DNA from: Tetraselmis striata
Taxonomy: Eukaryota; Chlorophyta; Chlorodendrophyceae; Chlorodendrales; Chlorodendraceae
DNA: 64,000 nucleotides
NCBI GenBank assembly: GCA_006384855.1
Contig: VCJN01000438.1
Location: 1-64,000 of the forward strand
Reading direction: 5' to 3'
In this document: piece after piece, positions 12,910 to 23,965 of the stretch
Layout: every line of letters begins with the position of its first letter
Numbering within the stretch: the first letter of the stretch is position 1
Notes under the pieces: generated by a model
Told to the model about the DNA's origin: nothing
Seen by the model: only the letters and a program-made list of their open reading frames with translations
Databases searched by the model: none
Translations under genes and position numbers: made by a program

Positions 12910-13469
12910 TATATGTATATATATGATACAATTATGTATATATATGTATATATATATATATAGAGGGAGAGAGAGAGAGAGAAGACAGACGGAGCGAGAG
13001 AGAGCTTATATTTCTGCGCACACTGTAGTGTTGTGCTTGGTCTAGCCCTGTCCACCGCCACCAAGACTATGCATAATCATTGATGCACATCAGTACATAG
13101 CACGCATGTATCACAGGTGCTTGTCGGCGTTACGGCTTGAATCTGTCACTCGTCTCTGAGCAGCGCGCACGGGGCCGGCTGCCCCCTTGCTGTGACCCCC
13201 CCCCCCCCCCAGGCTTCGGCGGGCGCAAGAGGATGAAGAAGCAGAACACCGCCGAGTCGAGCGCGGATATGAGCTCCTACCGACCCCCGTCTGCGGGCGG
13301 CGGGCGAGGCGGCGGCGGCAGGCGCGGTGGCGGGCGTGGCGGAGGCCGAGATGGCGGGCGCGGTGGAGGCCGCGGCGGCGGCGGGCGTGGCGGCGGAAGG
13401 GGTGGCGGCCGTGGGGGCGGCAACCGTCCGGGCAAGGCCAGGCGGGCGGCTGCGTACGCGGGCAACTGA
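10608..13469 (+). CDS. EBP2: rRNA-processing protein EBP2 (EBNA1-binding protein 2 homologue)
   Basis: Five exons: 10608-10679, 10869-11233, 12081-12207, 12403-12529, 13213-13469. All introns are GT-AG and phases agree, giving 315 residues, near the usual length. EBP2 is a nucleolar factor for 27S pre-rRNA processing and 60S subunit assembly. Exon 1 gives an acidic N-terminus (SSEDEEQGYSSLDEE). Exon 2 carries the diagnostic EAIYNVDGLHDKLEEMAW and RELAFYNQALDAA, then WRRPEDYYAEMVKSDDHMLR. Exon 3 is the charged coiled-coil (KKKSIAEVSKWRKQREKS). Exon 4 is Lys-rich, and exon 5 begins FGGRKRMKKQNTAESSADM, as in the family. The C-terminus is an RGG-rich tail of about 50 residues, extended compared with many homologues. 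Intron 1 contains GC, GT and a 34-base G run; intron 4 is microsatellite-rich. Confidence 0.92.
10691..10760 (+). repeat. (GC)n(GT)n followed by a 34-base G run in EBP2 intron 1
   Basis: Immediately after the exon 1 donor lie alternating GC and GT dinucleotides, then G from 10727 to 10760. This is the longest homopolymer seen in the window. The GC/GT part could adopt Z-DNA. Confidence 0.9.
12620..12985 (+). repeat. Compound microsatellite in EBP2 intron 4
   Basis: Successive blocks: ACAT repeats (about 12643-12660), CA repeats, AT repeats, an ACACCC-type repeat (about 12746-12778), about eleven copies of ATATAC/ACATAT (12838-12905), TATATG repeats and GA repeats (about 12961-12982). The translated Tyr/Met and Ile/Cys open frames on the minus strand here are artefacts of the repeats. 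Confidence 0.9.
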
Positions 13470-14879
13470 GGCAGCAGAGCAAGCCGCAATGGCCCGACGA
13501 TGGAATCGTCTGGTCCTTAAACGATGGAAACCAAGCGATAACATGTTCGCTTGCGGGAGGCATGTGGCGGTAAACTCCAACATGTTGACATCGATGACGC
13601 AAGAGCGGAGTCAATACCCCCGCCCCCGCGCCCAGACATGTCCTTGTTAGCCGCTGCAACGGTCGTATTCATCTTTTGGTGTAAAGAAACGTGGCGCCGC
13701 CGGCCGATCGCCAGGGGACTGGTTACGCGACGCCGCCCTACGCCCGCTGGGTGTTTCCTCCTCCGACATGCACATTCCTTATTGGCCACCGTGGCTTGGC
13801 GTTGCTGTCATCTCACCGGTTGCGGGCGAGGGTGGTGTGGGCCAGGTTTTACTTGCCTGTCTTGCGGTGTGGTGACCTTGTTGATGTTGTGGCAAGCCGA
13901 GCTCCCTCGCCCCGTGTTCTGAACCTCGTACGCCCACCGCGTTTCCTCAAGCTGAGACTGCTGGCCTGCCTATTAGGTCTGCCTGGGGTCTGCAGCCGGC
14001 TACCCATTGTGTATTGCCCGCATTAATGAGAGCGGCATCCAAATGGGCTGAATCGCGAAATAGACTCGAGTAACGAAACCCTGGCTGGCCCACCTAGCCA
14101 AACAGCTACCCACACCGTCACCCGCAACATGCCCTTCGATCAGCAGGTGCCATCTGCCAGGATGAGACCGCAACCAGTGGTGGCGCGCCGCAATCAATCC
14201 GCAAGCAGGAATCAGCAAGCAGCGCTCTGGACAAAGTAGGCACGCCAGCGCACTTAATAAGGGTTGACATTTAGTAGCCAAAGTGTACACTAGGCATACT
14301 TCAAAGAAATGTGGAGGATGAAATTGCTTCGTCACGGATGGATGTATGCTCTTCACAACATCTAGGGACATATGCGGGCGGCTGGATTCTGGGGCCTCTC
14401 AGAAGGGATATTGCTATAAGTGAGTCGGCGCCTGTCGGACTGCATGCATGCGCATTCCGTGCGCTACCTCAACTTCCGCCGCCGGATCTTGGCGATGCCG
14501 GGTGCGTCACGCTGTCATGGAGGTGTGGGGAAGGACGATGATATCAACGGCAAGGTCACACACAGCAGTGCAGTACATTCAGCGATTCCTTCCTTCCTTT
14601 CTTACTCAATGTCCTAGCTAAGCTGCCATAAATATGAGCCGCGAGTACTGATCAGTGGTCATCGTCATACAAGGGGTCGTGGGCACGACAGCAGTGCCGG
14701 GCAGTGCAGTGGGCTGATGTCGCCCTGCATCACCACAGTTCAGATTCTAGCTCTGATGGCGCTTGCCGTCCCGTACCGCTTCAGGCCCTATCCAATCTAT
14801 GCATCTGCATACACAGCCCTGAGAAGAGGTGTATCGTCCACCTCCAAGTTATCCTCAGCGGCTGCTCCAAAGCAAAGGC
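13470..14879. other. No supported gene
   Basis: I see no recognisable protein motif or repeat. Open frames on both strands are short and overlap. The poly-C tract at 14991-15017 belongs to the next feature. Confidence 0.4.
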
Positions 14880-15461
14880 TCAGAAATAAATGCTCCAGTG
14901 TAAAGGTGGGTAGCTCCGCCCTCTCAACCACTGAAGCACATGCAGGTGCCCTCCCCTGAACGCCGCACCGCAAGTCTCTTCATCCAAGCGCCCCCCCCCC
15001 CCCCCCCCCCCCCCCCCGCCCCCCTCCACTGCAGCGCCGCCAGGTCCCCTGCCTCGGCTGCCCACAATGATGCCGAGCGCGACAATGGCCAGACACGGGT
15101 CCGTGCGCCCCGCAGCAGAGCGCAAAGTTGGACGTCCTTCTCCGCAGTCCTCACCGCTCGCCGGTCGTCGAGCAAGCCGCAGCCCGGCCCCGCCGCCCAC
15201 TCCGGCAGCTCCGCCCTCGACTTCAGGACTCGCAGCTTCATCCTCCGCCCGCCCGTCGCTGTCGTAGCTGCACCGTCAACGCCGGCACGCGCCGCCCGGC
15301 ACGTCCCGCAGCACACTGCGCCAGGTGGCGCTGTCGACTCCGCACAGCTGCGCCAGCGCCTCCCACTCGTCCGACGACAGCTCGGGGCATTCGCCGCCGT
15401 TCGGCTCGGCAGCGCCGCTCGCCCCCATCCGCGTCATTGCGACTACTATGGCACCCGGTGA
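14880..15461 (-). pseudogene. Ankyrin-repeat protein fragment interrupted by a poly-G run
   Basis: On the minus strand the sequence up to about 15029 reads SASLWAAEAGDLAALQW. After a 27-base G run (plus-strand C, 14991-15017) another frame reads DEETCGAAFRGGHLHVLQWL and ends RGRSYPPLHWSIYF before TGA at 14880-14882. AAEAGDLAALQW and AAFRGGHLHVLQWL are successive helices of ankyrin-type repeats of the form common in algae and protists. Further upstream, KLRVLKSRAELPEWAA and an ATG-led stretch (SSDEWEALAQLCGVDSATWR, about 15290-15440) may be earlier exons. Only 41 bases separate the two ankyrin segments, too short for a normal intron and not a multiple of three. So either the gene is broken or the homopolymer length is miscalled. 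Confidence 0.4.
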
Positions 15462-15619
15462 TCAGCGGCGCGGCTGGATGGTGTGCCGTAGGCAATGCCG
15501 CCTGCCGCGTACTATCCAAGGCACTTGGCGGGATACCGACCGGCGTATGTGTGGGAGCAGCAGATTCGCGCATGATATCGAAAGACAAAGACGATACACC
15601 ATACACCAGCATGCTGTGC

Positions 15620-17690
15620 GGTGTTGAAATAAGACGCCGTCATGATCCGTAAGGGCACCATCAAGCGAAAGGAATGATACGCTCAGGGCTTTCTCGTTAT
15701 CGTCGCTAGAATGTCGCTACGTGTAATGAGTCGCTATATCGTCGCGTCCATGTTTTATGTTCTATGTTTTTGTGTAGCGAGTCACGGATGAATACACCTC
15801 CCCGCAAAATTGTAGCCCTGGAGGAATCCGCATGCGAGTGCATCGCTGCGTGCCAGCATGCAGTAAAAACCACACACACTCCATTAACTACACTAAATAT
15901 TACCTTGAATGGCCTTGGTTGCAGCGCAGCCTCCAAATATCGCGCTAAAGCATCGTTTTACGCGATGCGCTTTTTCCTGCATAATACCATTGCAGGCGTT
16001 TCAGCTTTTGGGGGCTGCCCATGCTCCCAAGCTTTCGCGCACGGAAAGTATAATAGATGATGAAAAAGTTGTGTACTAAGTATTGTGCCAGTTGGATGAT
16101 GGTGTGGCATAACACCCTTGCATACGCCACTATCCCTGCATTTTTCACAACGTTCAAAAGGGACTGGAAATGCGATCCGTTGGTAGCATAGCACGCGACG
16201 CGCTATATGGCCGCCCAAGCTTCACCATGAGAGTAGCCCATATCAAAAACCTTTTGATGCGCCACTGCCATGACGCAGCGCGCCGGGAGGTGTGCATGAA
16301 AAATAGGCATTGTGCCAGAACACTCAGTATTGCCAAGTCGCAGAAACTTTCAGGAATCGCCAGCAAAAAGTTGTCTAGAAACATGGGGAAACGCCATAAT
16401 GCAACGTTGTTGGTTCACGTCAGAGCATTTATGGACTCAAGTCTGAGGCACAATGGGTTGCATCTAGGTGCCCGTGACTACGTGGTCTAACACTGGGCCC
16501 CTATGTCTGAAAACACGTTTTGGGCCCGTAGACCCCTTAAACGTCAGCGAATCGCAAATCTGAGCGCCAAAATCTGGGCATTACAAGTCCCTTGAGAGCG
16601 CTTTTACTATCGCTTCTCCAACGCGACCTCGTATGCCTCAATCCGACGCCGTTTCGCAAAGATATGCCCCTTGGCACGTCTCCCAAAACTGCGATTGCAG
16701 CACAATATTCCCGACACTGACAGAGCTCGGATTCGTCTACCCTCTCGCGTAGAGACTCGTTTTTACTCAATAAAAACCACGGAGTGGTCGCATGACACCA
16801 TTATGTCGACGAATTTCGAAGAAAAATGTACCTATACTTATTATTGGCCAAATAAAACGTTATTTATATGCTCCGAAACCGCTTACATTGCTGAAATTGG
16901 GGCATTGGCGCAGCGCGTCTGCCACTTTGTTTGCGACTTGTCTGCGCCAAAGTAAGCGATATTTCCCGATTAGCGACGATACACCCAGCTACGATTGAGC
17001 ATACTTGCGGTTGGTCGAATGGCGTATAGTAATATTGCCATATACCATCACAACATTGAATTCCCGCGTGTCGTATGACTTTGGGGGGGGCAATACTTTT
17101 GTGGGCAGATGTAACTAGGACCCCTTCTTTGGAATCTTGTTAAAATCGGCATCGTCCGCCCGTTCCGAAGTCTCTTGCAACAACGTATGGTACGTTTCCG
17201 ATACGGGTTAGTCGCCGGTCTCCACTGCTCGTCTCACCGCTGCTGCCTCGACGGCGGCTACTGCGCGGAGCGATACCTGTACCCGATTGGCGGCACGCTC
17301 TTGCTTGCTGCTGGTGCGAAGACGATGCGCAACGCACGCACCTTGCGCGGGATTCGGTACAGCTCAAGTTGGAGATTGCGGAACGCAGGAGCCCAGGGGC
17401 GGCAGCGCAAGGGGACGACACCCCCGAGGACCTTACCACACCTGTTCTTCCCCGGACCAGAAAGTTGACCCTAATCTGTACGTGCCAGGTGGGCCGAGGC
17501 GGCGCCGGCATGTCCCGCGTACAACCGACGGAGGGCGGCGTGCAGTTCGGTGAGTGGCACCATAGCACCACCCAGTACAGAATGCGGCCGTGCTTGGCGG
17601 GCGCCGGGCGAGGATACCGATCCATCTCGTCTCGCATGTTTTCTTTCCATCCCGCAAGGTGCGTTTCCGCTCTTTGATCCGGCTGACCGA
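15620..17690. other. No supported gene
   Basis: The region contains AT-richer sequence with open frames on both strands and no known motif. The part at 17140-17690 is GC-rich and may hold earlier exons of the ankyrin gene that follows, but no exon could be fixed. Confidence 0.35.
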
Positions 17691-17692
17691 GG

Positions 17693-20600
17693 ATGGCGCC
17701 CATGGGTCGCCTGCGAGCAGTGTTTAGCGTCCCGGGAGTGCAACAGGGGAGTGACATCGACGTGGAGGTGCTGACGCCCGTGGCAGGTGAGCGAGCCCCC
17801 GCATCAACATAAATATAGTCGCTATACTCACGTCCCGGCGGTGGCAGCGCCTGACGATAACAAAGGATTCATGGATGGTGGCAGTATTCAGAACGACAAA
17901 GACACCGGAAAGAAACGTACTGCGAATGTGATATATATATGACTCAGGTGCTGGCGAAAAAGCTGAGTTCACATACCGCCACCAATAAATGTGACATAGA
18001 TCAATATTTACTGTCCGATGTAACGATACATTGGCATCCTTGCTCAAACAACGCCATGGGCGTTTCTTGAAAGGTCTTTGAGTATCAAATAACAGGGGGA
18101 ATTAACCGCACTACTAGTATTGAGACTGTTCCCCTGATGGAGTGACGGCGCATTATTTCCCCCGGGGCACCAGGAGCCGCTCCCCGCTGACTGGCGTCAC
18201 CGGCGCTCCCTCATCGAACCCCTTGGCCGCACACAGGTGGCGCCTGCCTGGAGGTCCGGCTGCCGGGCATGCCCGCGCCGGTGTCGATGGAGCTACCGCC
18301 GGAGCTGGACCCCGGCACATGCAGGCAAGGCGCTGCAAACGATGCCCCGCCATGCCGCAGTCACACAGCATGCAAACAACATTAGAATTGACACAAAAGA
18401 TATGTGAGTAATAGATTATAGATTAATGGCACGCCCAATTCTTTGTTACCCTATTACAAACAAACAAACAAACAAACACACACACACACACACACACATG
18501 TTTACAATAGGGTATAAACTTATCGGGTATGACATATATACATTGGGATGATAAGGCGGAAGGGAGATGGGTGCAAGAGCAGCAGCCGTGATCGTTGAGC
18601 CCTGTGCCGGGCTGCCCTACCGTGCCAGGGTGAAGCTCAAGCGGAAGAGCGGGGAGCTGGTGGTGACCCTCCTGAACCGGGTGGCGCTGCTTCAGGCAGT
18701 GGACACCGGCAACGCCGCCAAGGTCCCCATCCCCCCCCCCCCCCCCCCCCTAAACACCCAGTCCGCAGAAACACCTGCGTGCATCTATCTCTAGTGACTC
18801 ATCCAGGACTGGTGGTCACGCGGGACCCCGCCCGGTTGTCCTTATCCATGTGTGCATGGTGAAGGGCTGGCTGAGGGTGGCGGCGACGCAGGTGGAGTTG
18901 CTGCTGTGGGCGGGGGCGAGCCCAGAGGGCGGCGGGGATGCCGGGGAGGAGCCGCCGCTTTGCCGCGCCGCGGCGCTTGGCGCCTCGGATGTCATTGCGG
19001 CCCTTCTCCGCGCAGGGGCCGGCTTGGAGGTGACACTCTCCTCCCCCCTCCCCCCCCCCCACCACCACCCACCACCGTCTACACCCAGATACCCTCGCCG
19101 CTGCCCCTGATGCCGGATACTGCTGCTTGATGCATCTGCGGCTCTGACGCCAGTGTGTAACCGCATTATTTCGAGTTTTACACTGAAAGTGTGCCGGTGG
19201 GCCCCAATCCCTGAGAATGCCCCAATCCCTAAGATACGAGTCTCAAAAGAGGTGTCAAAGCCCTAAGACAATCAAGCCCTAATCACTTTCATCAAAACAG
19301 CATTCAAGGAGCTGCACCTGGGGGGTCAATCAGTTCCTAGGCTGCGCGCTCTGTCAGTGCCGCATCGTCCTGACTGGCAACATCCTGACAAACGCCCAAA
19401 ATTTTGGCAGTGGCGGTCATAATTCAAAGTTAGTGGGTTACTGGAAAACCGAGATTGAACCCGCTGATCGTGGATAGTTTGTGGTAGTGTTTTGGAACGC
19501 AGTAGCAGCGTGGCTGTGCAGTGGATGTGATGCTGTAACCTGAACCAGTCGCTGCATGACCCACCAACCTAGACTGCTCCAAAACCACGGGTTTGGTAGT
19601 GCGCCAGTATGCGGGTATGTTGGTGGATTGTATCAACAGCGTGTCAACCGTGAAACAGCACAGCGTGTGTACTACTTCGCTATGCAACGATGCAGCAGCT
19701 CTTCCGTGCAATACACCAGTCCAGAAAAACGCAATGATATCGTGCTGGCGGCCCTGCCCGGGCTGCATCTTCGTCAACGCGCTACCGCTTGCTTAATTGC
19801 TCATGACACCACGCTTTCTGCCCTGCTACTGCCGCCCTCGTTCTGCAAGACAGGCGCGAACTTCAGAGGAGGAAAATGCGGGTCAGACGCCACTACACGT
19901 GGCATGCTGGAATGTGCAGGCAGCCGCGGTGAAACAGCTGGTGAGGCTTGCTGGGCACTGCAGCCTCCCCCCCCCCCCCCCCCCCCCCCTTCCCCTTATC
20001 TCCCTTCTTTTAGCTCAGTGAACTCAGGGTTTGATGCTGTACTGCAGCTGTGATGCCATATGGCGACCTTAACCACGTGGAATAGTGGTTGAACCACACA
20101 GTAAAACAAGCTCCTTTCCCTCTCTCCCCCTCCTCCCTCTAGGTTTTTGAATCGATTTAGTGAATAACAGATTGTGAAGAACATGTAGCAGGCAGCGACA
20201 ATATCAGAATATACAATAACGAGGTTGATTGCATATAGTACCAGCCGCACTCAATTTTGGTTAACATCATCAGCGCAGTAAATCATTACGCACGACATCC
20301 TTCTGGGCATAAACCCGGACGATGGGCCATGTGCGGTCATCTGCATATGGAATCTCAGGGAACGGTAGGGCCAGTACTCTGGTGGTGGTAGTACTTCTAA
20401 GCGACCGAGCATTCTCCTATTTTTTGCAATAATCGTGTCGCAATCTCTTACTAACGGGCACAAGCGGCTTGCTGTCAGAACTCGACGACGACATGCGGGC
20501 GGGATCGGGGTGGTGGTGATATTTTCGACAGCAGTGCAATCCAAATGAATAACTTGAAACTCGGAATGCTGGGAATGATGCGTCGTCATGGTTGATGAAT

Positions 20601-21329
20601 GCGATGATTAAATATGTATAGGTACAAGCGACTACTGCTGGCGCAGGTAGTCATCAAACTACACAGCATGTACTCAACTGCGCATTACATGCTGTGAGGT
20701 TTGATTGCATGGGCCAGTTATAGTCAGCACATGTACCTATGCAGTACCTGCCGCAAAACTAACCAAACTAGCTAGTTTAGTCGTGATTTGCAACGATGCG
20801 ATTATACAATTTGATGAAATGGCCGTCATACTATGTTAGCTACCCCGCGGCTGCTGGTTGTATAAGGGTTAAGAATGCGCAAATAGCACGCCGCGGACTA
20901 CACTGCATAGATAGAGTCATCCATATATTGTTTGCTATTGGTTGATGCAATGATGTAAAGACTAACATATCAACAACTCCAATGCCATGATATGTATGGA
21001 ATAATAAATGCAAGACAGCCATCGCTACTTTGCCTACAGTATTGTACACATTGTTGTATGTGTTCATGTACTATTGCTGAGCGCGCAAGCTTTACATCAT
21101 ATATGAGTGTATCGTGGCCGGACCCTGACTACCTGCTGCGAAATATTATATGCTTTCTACTCCCCACCCGTGCAGCTGGACGCCGGAGCAGATGTCAACG
21201 CAGGCGACGAGGATGCCGAGACGCCGCTCATGGTGGCGGCCCGGCTGGGGAGCCTGCCCATCGTGGACACCCTCCTGGCTGCGGGCGCGGACTCACGCCG
21301 GCGCGACGACAACGGCTGGCTGGCCGTCG
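17693..21329 (+). CDS. Ankyrin-repeat protein, multi-exon, ends uncertain
   Basis: Best-supported exons: 18892-19029, 19854-19940 and 21176-21329. They join in phase to an exon ending at 18722. The spliced reading runs VALLQAVDTGNAAK | VELLLWAGASPEGG ... RAAALGASDVIAALLRAGAG | ARTSEEENAGQTPLHVACWN ... AVKQL | LDAGADVNAGDEDAETPLMV ... GSLPIVDTLLAAGADSRRRD. These are three to four canonical ankyrin repeats, so the product is probably a protein-binding adaptor. Likely upstream exons are 17693-17786 (GRLRAVFSVPGVQQGSDIDV) and 18237-18324 (GGACLEVRLPGMPAPVSMEL); they join in phase 1, but the link from 18324 to the next exon needs a GC donor or an unseen junction. The exon at 21329 ends in phase 1, so at least one more exon follows; 22454-22519 is possible. 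Substrate or partner cannot be told. Confidence 0.6.
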
Positions 21330-21660
21330 GTGCGGTGTAGTCATAGTCCACCCACTATGGTGCTGGGTGCGATACTGCAATACATAATACGGACCAGCAC
21401 CAGGCATCCGCCCTCGGCGCTGTCGGACAGTAGAGGCGCCGTCAGGGAGGCGAGATGCAAAGAGTAGTAGCGACTAATATCTTTTTCAAGTACCATTACT
21501 CCACATTGACATAAAACAGAATAAGGAAAAAGCACAGATCAGTGTTTCAGCATAGAACGCACAACCAGGAGAATGATAAATCCATGTTTCTTGCCCTGCC
21601 ATCACATACAGAGATACGGTAACCGGACTTTGGAATCGCGGTAATCTATTGTTTTTCAAC

Positions 21661-21697
<37 letters not shown>

Positions 21698-22454
21698 GCT
21701 TACCCCGCACCCACGCGTGAAGAGACAAGACTGTGTATTCATCTTGAACTGAAATGTATCAGAATATTAAACGAATACTATACGGATTTTCCGACTCATT
21801 ACTGCACAATAATATATTTTTTGGACCTGAGAATTGCAACACAATTAAATACCGTACCCAATTACATGTAACAGTAACCGTCTTTTGGGGATGTAAACCA
21901 GCAGTACAAATAACAGTACGGTTTTGAAAGATAATCATGATTGCTCTTCAAGCGACATTATTGTTCCTCTGGCACGTATGGTACAAGGGTCAGGGAAAAC
22001 GGGCGAGTCGGCGCATAGTAAGATGATTTCGAAAATGTAGAGCGTGCGTTGCTCAAAGGGTCAAACAAGTACGTGTGGGATAGTGTATTCCAGCGCGCCA
22101 TGCATGGCCTCAAGACAGTCTGCATTGAAGTAGATGTCGTCATTACTGGGCACGGGCTGGCGGACTCCAGGCGGGCGTTACCCTGACCGCAATTGATGAT
22201 GTTGTCGGCGCAGGGCGGGCCTGATGTATGTAGTAGTGATGTCCTGACACGTGCTGCGGATGCGCTGCCGTCATGACAGGTAAGGCAGCTGTGCGTAGCC
22301 ATGGGGAGGTAGCCAACCGTCTGCTGCAGCTGTTGGGTGAGCGCGCCCTTGCTGGCCCTGGCGCCCCCCCCCCCCCCTCCCATGATCACCAGTAATTCAC
22401 CCCCTGTTGCCTTGTTCGAGGCCTAAGGGGGCACTGTGCTTCTGCCGGCATCAG

Positions 22455-22514
22455 GGGATGACCTCCAGGAGGGCGACCTCGGCGGCCTCCCAGTGCCCGC
22501 ACAGCAAGGCCGCT
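22455..22514 (-). CDS. Possible minus-strand ankyrin exon
   Basis: The minus strand reads LHTSAALLCGHWEAAEVALL then E, followed directly by a GT that could be a donor. This is a good ankyrin consensus (LHxAAxxGHxEAAxxLLE). On the plus strand the same bases could be a terminal exon of the preceding ankyrin gene (GDDLQEGDLGGLPVPAQQGR then TGA) with a matching phase. Only one reading can be right, and I cannot decide. Nothing else between 21.33 and 23.96 kb is convincing; poly-C (21663-21695) and poly-G (23526-23554) tracts lie there. Confidence 0.3.
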
Positions 22515-23522
22515 GACGTGTGCAATTACGATCAACGTCACGCTTGCGCGCCTAGGGCACCGGCCACGGTCGCTGTATCTCTATGTTACTGTATACTGTT
22601 GCGCCGCGTGAAGCTGTTGTGTGCCGAGCGATGCACAAGCCATCGCGTGCGGAGCGGGACGCCGCCATCACGAATATAAGCCGGCCCTTCCACAAGCGCG
22701 AGCTGCTGCGCATCTTTGTTACCGCTGCCTGTGGCACCTATTAAGGGGAGACGTTTTACTGATGGGATTCAGGATTCCTTGACCTCCATGATGAGACACG
22801 GGGGGTCTCCGTGATGAGATTGGCCAGACGACCCCCAAGGAAAAAAATTACGCCTTCGTTTCTGGGTTCCTTTTGGTTGTCGTTGCGCATCCACGCCCAT
22901 TTGGTTCGCTTTGAAGTCTACGGTATAGTGTATATAATGAGATTATCGGTACACATTCTGTGCCGCTTCGATCCAACACATGTAAAGAATAACTATCGCT
23001 CTAACTACAATGTGGCCATGCTGCGGCCACTCGCAACTCAGCCCCACTGTGATGTTGCTTGTGTGAACCGATGACGGGTGCGGAGGGCTTACTACCACCA
23101 GTCAGTATATATAGTATATACACATATATAATTCCGCTTGGTTTTCTCAACACCCCGGAAGTTGAATGTTTGCATACCGTAGTATCACAAACATCAAGAG
23201 TAGTAGGATGTACGGAATGCAAACATAAACTCCGGTGGTGTTGTAAAAACCAAGCGGAATTGTATGTGTGTAATAACAACTGGTGGTTGTAGTAAGCACT
23301 TTGCGCTCGAAGGCGCGGTGCCACTCCACAGCTGCAGCCGATCCCGGGCCACAGCTCTACCACTCTAGGCCCCGGTCGCTGTGAGTTGGTGACTTGATAG
23401 TGTCCACACCTGCCTGTCCGCATATTACAGGCGGTCGCGGCGGTGCCCCCAGGGCAGTGTCTATGCTGTGGCCAGCCTCCAGGGCGAGTGAGGCGGGGTC
23501 AGAGAAAGGGATGAGAAAGAAG

Positions 23523-23555
<33 letters not shown>

Positions 23556-23965
23556 TCGTGTGTTCCTCGGGGGGTCCTCACTTCTCCAGGCCCCTGCCGG
23601 TGCACCAGCGCAGCACAGCGCATTAGTCACATATTCAACATTCGGGCGCAAACTCACACACAAGAACCCGTGCCTCACATTGGGCTTGCATCCAAACTAC
23701 ACAACAATTTGCTTTACTTCTGCTATAGTTTCGTCTACATTTGACAGTCTGTCAAGTAGGGCAGGTCCTTATTTGCAGTGTTCTTATAAGTGCATCGACA
23801 CCTGTATACAACGATACAGTCCTACAACCACCCAACCAACCATACACATATATATTCACATATACAAAGACCAGCCACAGCAACAGCATTCATCCATGCA
23901 AGCCAATCTGCACGGTCACACAGGGATGCCAAAGGGCAGCAAGGTCCCCCTCCACGCCGCTTCAC

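Noticed and set aside
12440..13064. Long minus-strand frames rich in Tyr, Val, Ile and Cys
   Set aside because: They are translations of the compound microsatellite in EBP2 intron 4; EBP2 exons on the plus strand explain the locus.
15764..16490. Candidate genes at 15.8-16.5 kb (98- and 106-residue frames)
   Set aside because: Both strands are similarly open, no splice-consistent extension or family motif was seen, and composition differs from the confident genes.
17140..17690. Early exons of the ankyrin gene or a separate gene
   Set aside because: All three frames contain protein-like pieces (e.g. SVQLKLEIAERRSPGAA), but no consistent splice joins could be drawn, so no feature is claimed.
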